64,000 nt of DNA, taken from contig NZ_CP170485.1 in NCBI RefSeq assembly GCF_052055585.1, forward strand, positions 1,364,001-1,428,000, read 5' to 3'. A program made the translations under genes and the position numbers. A model generated the notes under the pieces. The model was not told where the DNA came from. It ran no database searches and saw only the letters and a program-made list of their open reading frames with translations. Below, piece after piece: positions 61,748 through 64,000 of the stretch (within the stretch, counting starts at the first letter, position 1; each line of letters opens with the position of its first letter). Source of the stretch: Oceanicaulis sp052055585. GTDB lineage: Bacteria; Pseudomonadota; Alphaproteobacteria; Caulobacterales; Maricaulaceae.

Positions 61748-63196
61748 ATGTCGGAAAACAGCTTTGATGTCATCGTGATCGGCTCGGGCCCGGGCGGTTA
61801 TGTGGCCGCCATCAGGGCAGCCCAGCTGGGGCTGAAGACGGCCGTCGTCGAGCGCGAGCATCTGGGTGGCATCTGCCTGAACTGGGGCTGTATTCCGACC
61901 AAGGCGCTGCTGCGCTCCGCTGAAATCCTCGATCACGCCAATCACGCCAAATCCTATGGCCTGGTGCTCGATGGTGAGATGAAAGCGGATGTGGGTGCGG
62001 TCGTGGATCGCTCCCGCAAGGTGTCGGCGCGTCTGAATGGCGGCGTCGGCATGCTGATGAAGAAGAACAAGATCAGCGTGATCTGGGGCGAGGCGAAGCT
62101 GACCAAGCCGGGCGAGATCAAGGTTTCAAAACCCTCCAAGCCCGCCGTGCAGCCTCAGCATCCCCAACCCAAGAGCACGCTGGGCGAGGGGAGCTACACC
62201 GCCAAGCACATCATCGTCGCCACGGGCGCGCGTCCGCGGGCTCTGCCGGGGATCGAGCCGGATGGCGAGCTGATCTGGACCTATTTCGAGGCCATGAAGC
62301 CCAAGGCGCTGCCCAACTCCCTCGTCGTGATGGGCTCGGGCGCGATCGGCATCGAGTTCGCGAGCTTCTATCTGTCGATGGGCGTGGATGTGACCGTGGT
62401 CGAGCTGATGGACCAGATCATGCCGGTCGAGGATGCCGAGGTTTCCAAGATCGCCCGCAAGGCGCTTGAAAAGCGCGGCCTGAAGATCATCACGGGCGCG
62501 AAGGTCTCCAAGGTCGACAAGCACAAGGACGCGATCACCGCCCATGTGGAGACCCAGGACGGCAAGACTGAAGCGATCAAGGCGGATCGTCTGATCTCGG
62601 CGGTGGGCGTTCAGGGCAATATCGAGAATCTGGGCCTTGAAGAGCTGGGCGTGAAGACCGATCGCGGCTGCGTCGTCATCGACGGCTATGGCCGCACCAA
62701 TGTGGATGGACTTTACGCCATCGGCGATGTGGCCGGCCCGCCCATGCTGGCGCACAAGGCCGAGCATGAAGGCGTGATCTGCGTTGAGAAGATCGCCGGC
62801 GTTGAGGGCGTTCATCCCATGAACAAGTCCCAGATTCCGGGCTGCACCTATTGCAATCCGCAAGTGGCGTCTGTCGGCCTGACCGAGGCGAAGGCCAAAG
62901 AGGCGGGCTATGATATCCGCGTGGGTCGCTACAATTTCGCGGCCAATGGCAAGGCTATCGCGCTTGGCGAGGATACGGGTCTGGTCAAAACCATCTTTGA
63001 CAAGAAGACGGGTGAATTGCTTGGCGCGCACATGGTGGGCGCGGAAGTGACCGAGCTGATCCAGGGCTTTGTCGTGGCCATGGGGCTTGAGACCACCGAA
63101 GAAGAGCTGATGCACACCATCTTCCCGCACCCGACACTCTCCGAGATGATGAAAGAGAGCGTGCTCGACGCCTATGGACGCGTGCTGAACAGCTAG
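61748..63196 (+). CDS. lpdA: Dihydrolipoamide dehydrogenase (E3)
   Basis: FAD enzyme that reoxidises dihydrolipoyl groups with NAD. The 482-residue protein has the FAD motif VIGSGPGGYVAAIRAAQLG and the redox-active disulfide GGICLNWGCIPTKA. The NAD-binding motif is MGSGAIGIEFASFY, YAIGDVAGPPMLAHKA follows, and the C-terminal His-Glu is in HPTLSEMM. A Pro/Lys-rich insert near residues 125-145 (KPSKPAVQPQHPQPKSTLG) is typical of alphaproteobacterial E3 encoded with pdh genes. Confidence 0.96.
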   Translation: MSENSFDVIVIGSGPGGYVAAIRAAQLGLKTAVVEREHLGGICLNWGCIPTKALLRSAEILDHANHAKSYGLVLDGEMKADVGAVVDRSRKVSARLNGGVGMLMKKNKISVIWGEAKLTKPGEIKVSKPSKPAVQPQHPQPKSTLGEGSYTAKHIIVATGARPRALPGIEPDGELIWTYFEAMKPKALPNSLVVMGSGAIGIEFASFYLSMGVDVTVVELMDQIMPVEDAEVSKIARKALEKRGLKIITGAKVSKVDKHKDAITAHVETQDGKTEAIKADRLISAVGVQGNIENLGLEELGVKTDRGCVVIDGYGRTNVDGLYAIGDVAGPPMLAHKAEHEGVICVEKIAGVEGVHPMNKSQIPGCTYCNPQVASVGLTEAKAKEAGYDIRVGRYNFAANGKAIALGEDTGLVKTIFDKKTGELLGAHMVGAEVTELIQGFVVAMGLETTEEELMHTIFPHPTLSEMMKESVLDAYGRVLNS

Positions 63197-63295
63197 ACAG
63201 CTGAACTGCATTCTGGTGCATCCAAACCGGCTCGAGCCTGCATCGTAGTGTGAGACCCGCCCGGAAGGCGGATGGATCAGTCAGGGAGAGTGAGC

Positions 63296-63985
63296 ATGTT
63301 TCGGACAAGTTTGGGCGCTGCGATCGTAGGCGTGATGCTGACCGGCTGTGTGCAGGCGTCTGATGGGCCGACCACCACATTTGATGGTCTGGCCGGGCGT
63401 CGCACTGTGGATACGGACGGCAATGTCGAGATGAACGGCGCGGCGATCACGCTGGAAGGGCGTGTGGGCGGCTGGGTCGAGATGAATGGCGCTTCTGTTG
63501 ATGTGCGCGCGCAGATCGGCGGCGATCTCGAAGCCAATGGCGCCAGCGTGGATGTGAGCGGTCAGGTCGCCGGGCGCAGTGAGATCAATGCGGGGTCAGC
63601 AGACCTTGAGGGCATTTATCTTGGTCCAGTCGAAGTGAACGCAGGCAACGCCCATCTGGATGGCCGTTACGCGCAGTCCGTGCACGCAAATGCAGGGTCG
63701 ATGACCCTGCATGGCGATCATGCCGCTCCCGTCTATTTCGCCGGCGCAGGCCGGGATCGGAGCTTCCTCGGGCGCGAACGCAGTGATCGGTCCCGCCTGA
63801 TCATCGAAGGCCATCTGGCCGCTGGCGGCGAGGTCTGCGCCCATGAAGTGATTTTCGAACGAGGCGCGACCCTTGGCGATATCTTGCGGGTCCGGGCTGA
63901 TTCCACGCCTGATCTTCCGGCGGGCATTGAAGCGGACATGATCGATTTCACCCCGCGCAATGGTGATGATTGCCGCGAATACTGA
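63296..63985 (+). CDS. Lipoprotein made of tandem 17-residue beta repeats
   Basis: Not recognised by name. From ATG 63296 (AGGGAGAG upstream) it is 229 residues with a lipobox VMLTGC (Cys18). Residues 44-145 are six consecutive units of exactly 17 residues: VEMNGAAITLEGRVGGW, VEMNGASVDVRAQIGGD, LEANGASVDVSGQVAGR, SEINAGSADLEGIYLGP, VEVNAGNAHLDGRYAQS, VHANAGSMTLHGDHAAP. The pattern suggests a beta-solenoid like polymer-forming (bactofilin-type) proteins. A C-terminal region with two cysteines (EVCAHEV, GDDCREY) may form a disulfide. Outer- or inner-membrane placement is unknown. Confidence 0.8.
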   Translation: MFRTSLGAAIVGVMLTGCVQASDGPTTTFDGLAGRRTVDTDGNVEMNGAAITLEGRVGGWVEMNGASVDVRAQIGGDLEANGASVDVSGQVAGRSEINAGSADLEGIYLGPVEVNAGNAHLDGRYAQSVHANAGSMTLHGDHAAPVYFAGAGRDRSFLGRERSDRSRLIIEGHLAAGGEVCAHEVIFERGATLGDILRVRADSTPDLPAGIEADMIDFTPRNGDDCREY

Positions 63986-64000
63986 AGCGTTGCCCCGATC

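Noticed and set aside
62124..62190. Pro/Lys-rich insertion in lpdA as a novel domain
   Set aside because: The same kind of insert is common in alphaproteobacterial E3 proteins encoded with pdh genes.
63257..63271. CCGCC-CGGAA-GGCGG hairpin between lpdA and the repeat lipoprotein
   Set aside because: Short stem with no T run; could be chance in GC-rich DNA.

Overview
The window is a 64 kb stretch of high-GC chromosome from an alphaproteobacterium, most likely a Caulobacter relative of the Maricaulales/Hyphomonadaceae type (Maricaulis, Oceanicaulis and similar). The evidence is: (i) gene order matching the Caulobacter chromosome as I remember it (nuo, birA, coaX, rnj, proS, lolCE-lolD, dnaE, rpsB-tsf-pyrH-frr-uppS-cdsA-dxr-rseP-bamA-skp-lpxD-fabZ-lpxA-lpxI-lpxB, gltA, gltX, comEC, lexA, trp); (ii) alphaproteobacterial LexA boxes (GTTC-N7-GTTC); (iii) a lipoyl domain fused to the pyruvate dehydrogenase E1 beta subunit; (iv) a short ProS without an editing insertion. 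Genus-level placement is inference.

Layout. 1-6838: end of the complex I operon (nuoH tail, nuoIJKLMN). 6828-10874: birA, coaX, rnj, methylmalonyl-CoA epimerase and a DUF1467 membrane protein, tightly overlapped. 10877-11848: a lone DMT transporter on the opposite strand. 11951-19062: proS, the Lol lipoprotein exporter, a 30-residue membrane peptide gene with LexA-type sites upstream, and dnaE. 19317-33940: translation factors (rpsB, tsf, frr), pyrH, isoprenoid and phospholipid genes (dxr, uppS, cdsA), the site-2 protease, the outer-membrane assembly genes bamA and skp, and lipid A synthesis (lpxD, fabZ, lpxA, lpxI, lpxB). 34028-34802: a membrane protein/XRE regulator pair behind a perfect palindrome. 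34876-41272: gltA, gltX, comEC, a DsbA-fold isomerase and lexA. 41354-46336: trpC, trpD, trpG and trpE, split by a divergent polysaccharide deacetylase gene. 46347-50715: ppiD, tpiA, a degenerate receiver protein and secG. 50909-53823: pyrG, an AT-rich orphan gene, rpmF. 53993-63196: enolase, an FtsB-like protein and the pyruvate dehydrogenase cluster (pdhA, pdhB, a membrane protein, pdhC, a hydrolase lipoprotein, lpdA). 63296-63985: a lipoprotein built of exact 17-residue repeats.

Most of the window is core housekeeping DNA. I see no CRISPR array, insertion sequence, prophage, tRNA or rRNA. The strongest item for follow-up is the 30-residue membrane peptide at 15456-15548. It lies between lolD and dnaE, where Caulobacter carries the SOS-induced division inhibitor SidA as far as I recall. 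It has one perfect GTTC-N7-GTTC site, and two near-matches lie on and just after a TTGACG promoter laid out like the lexA promoter in this same window. Next are the AT-rich orphan at 52541-53518, the XRE/membrane pair with its operator-like dyad, the receiver protein with its phosphoacceptor Asp replaced by Glu, and the 17-residue-repeat lipoprotein.

The only stretch near 300 bases without a large gene is 15293-15609, which holds the LexA-type sites and the small peptide gene. The next longest, 19063-19316, holds the rpsB promoter and leader.
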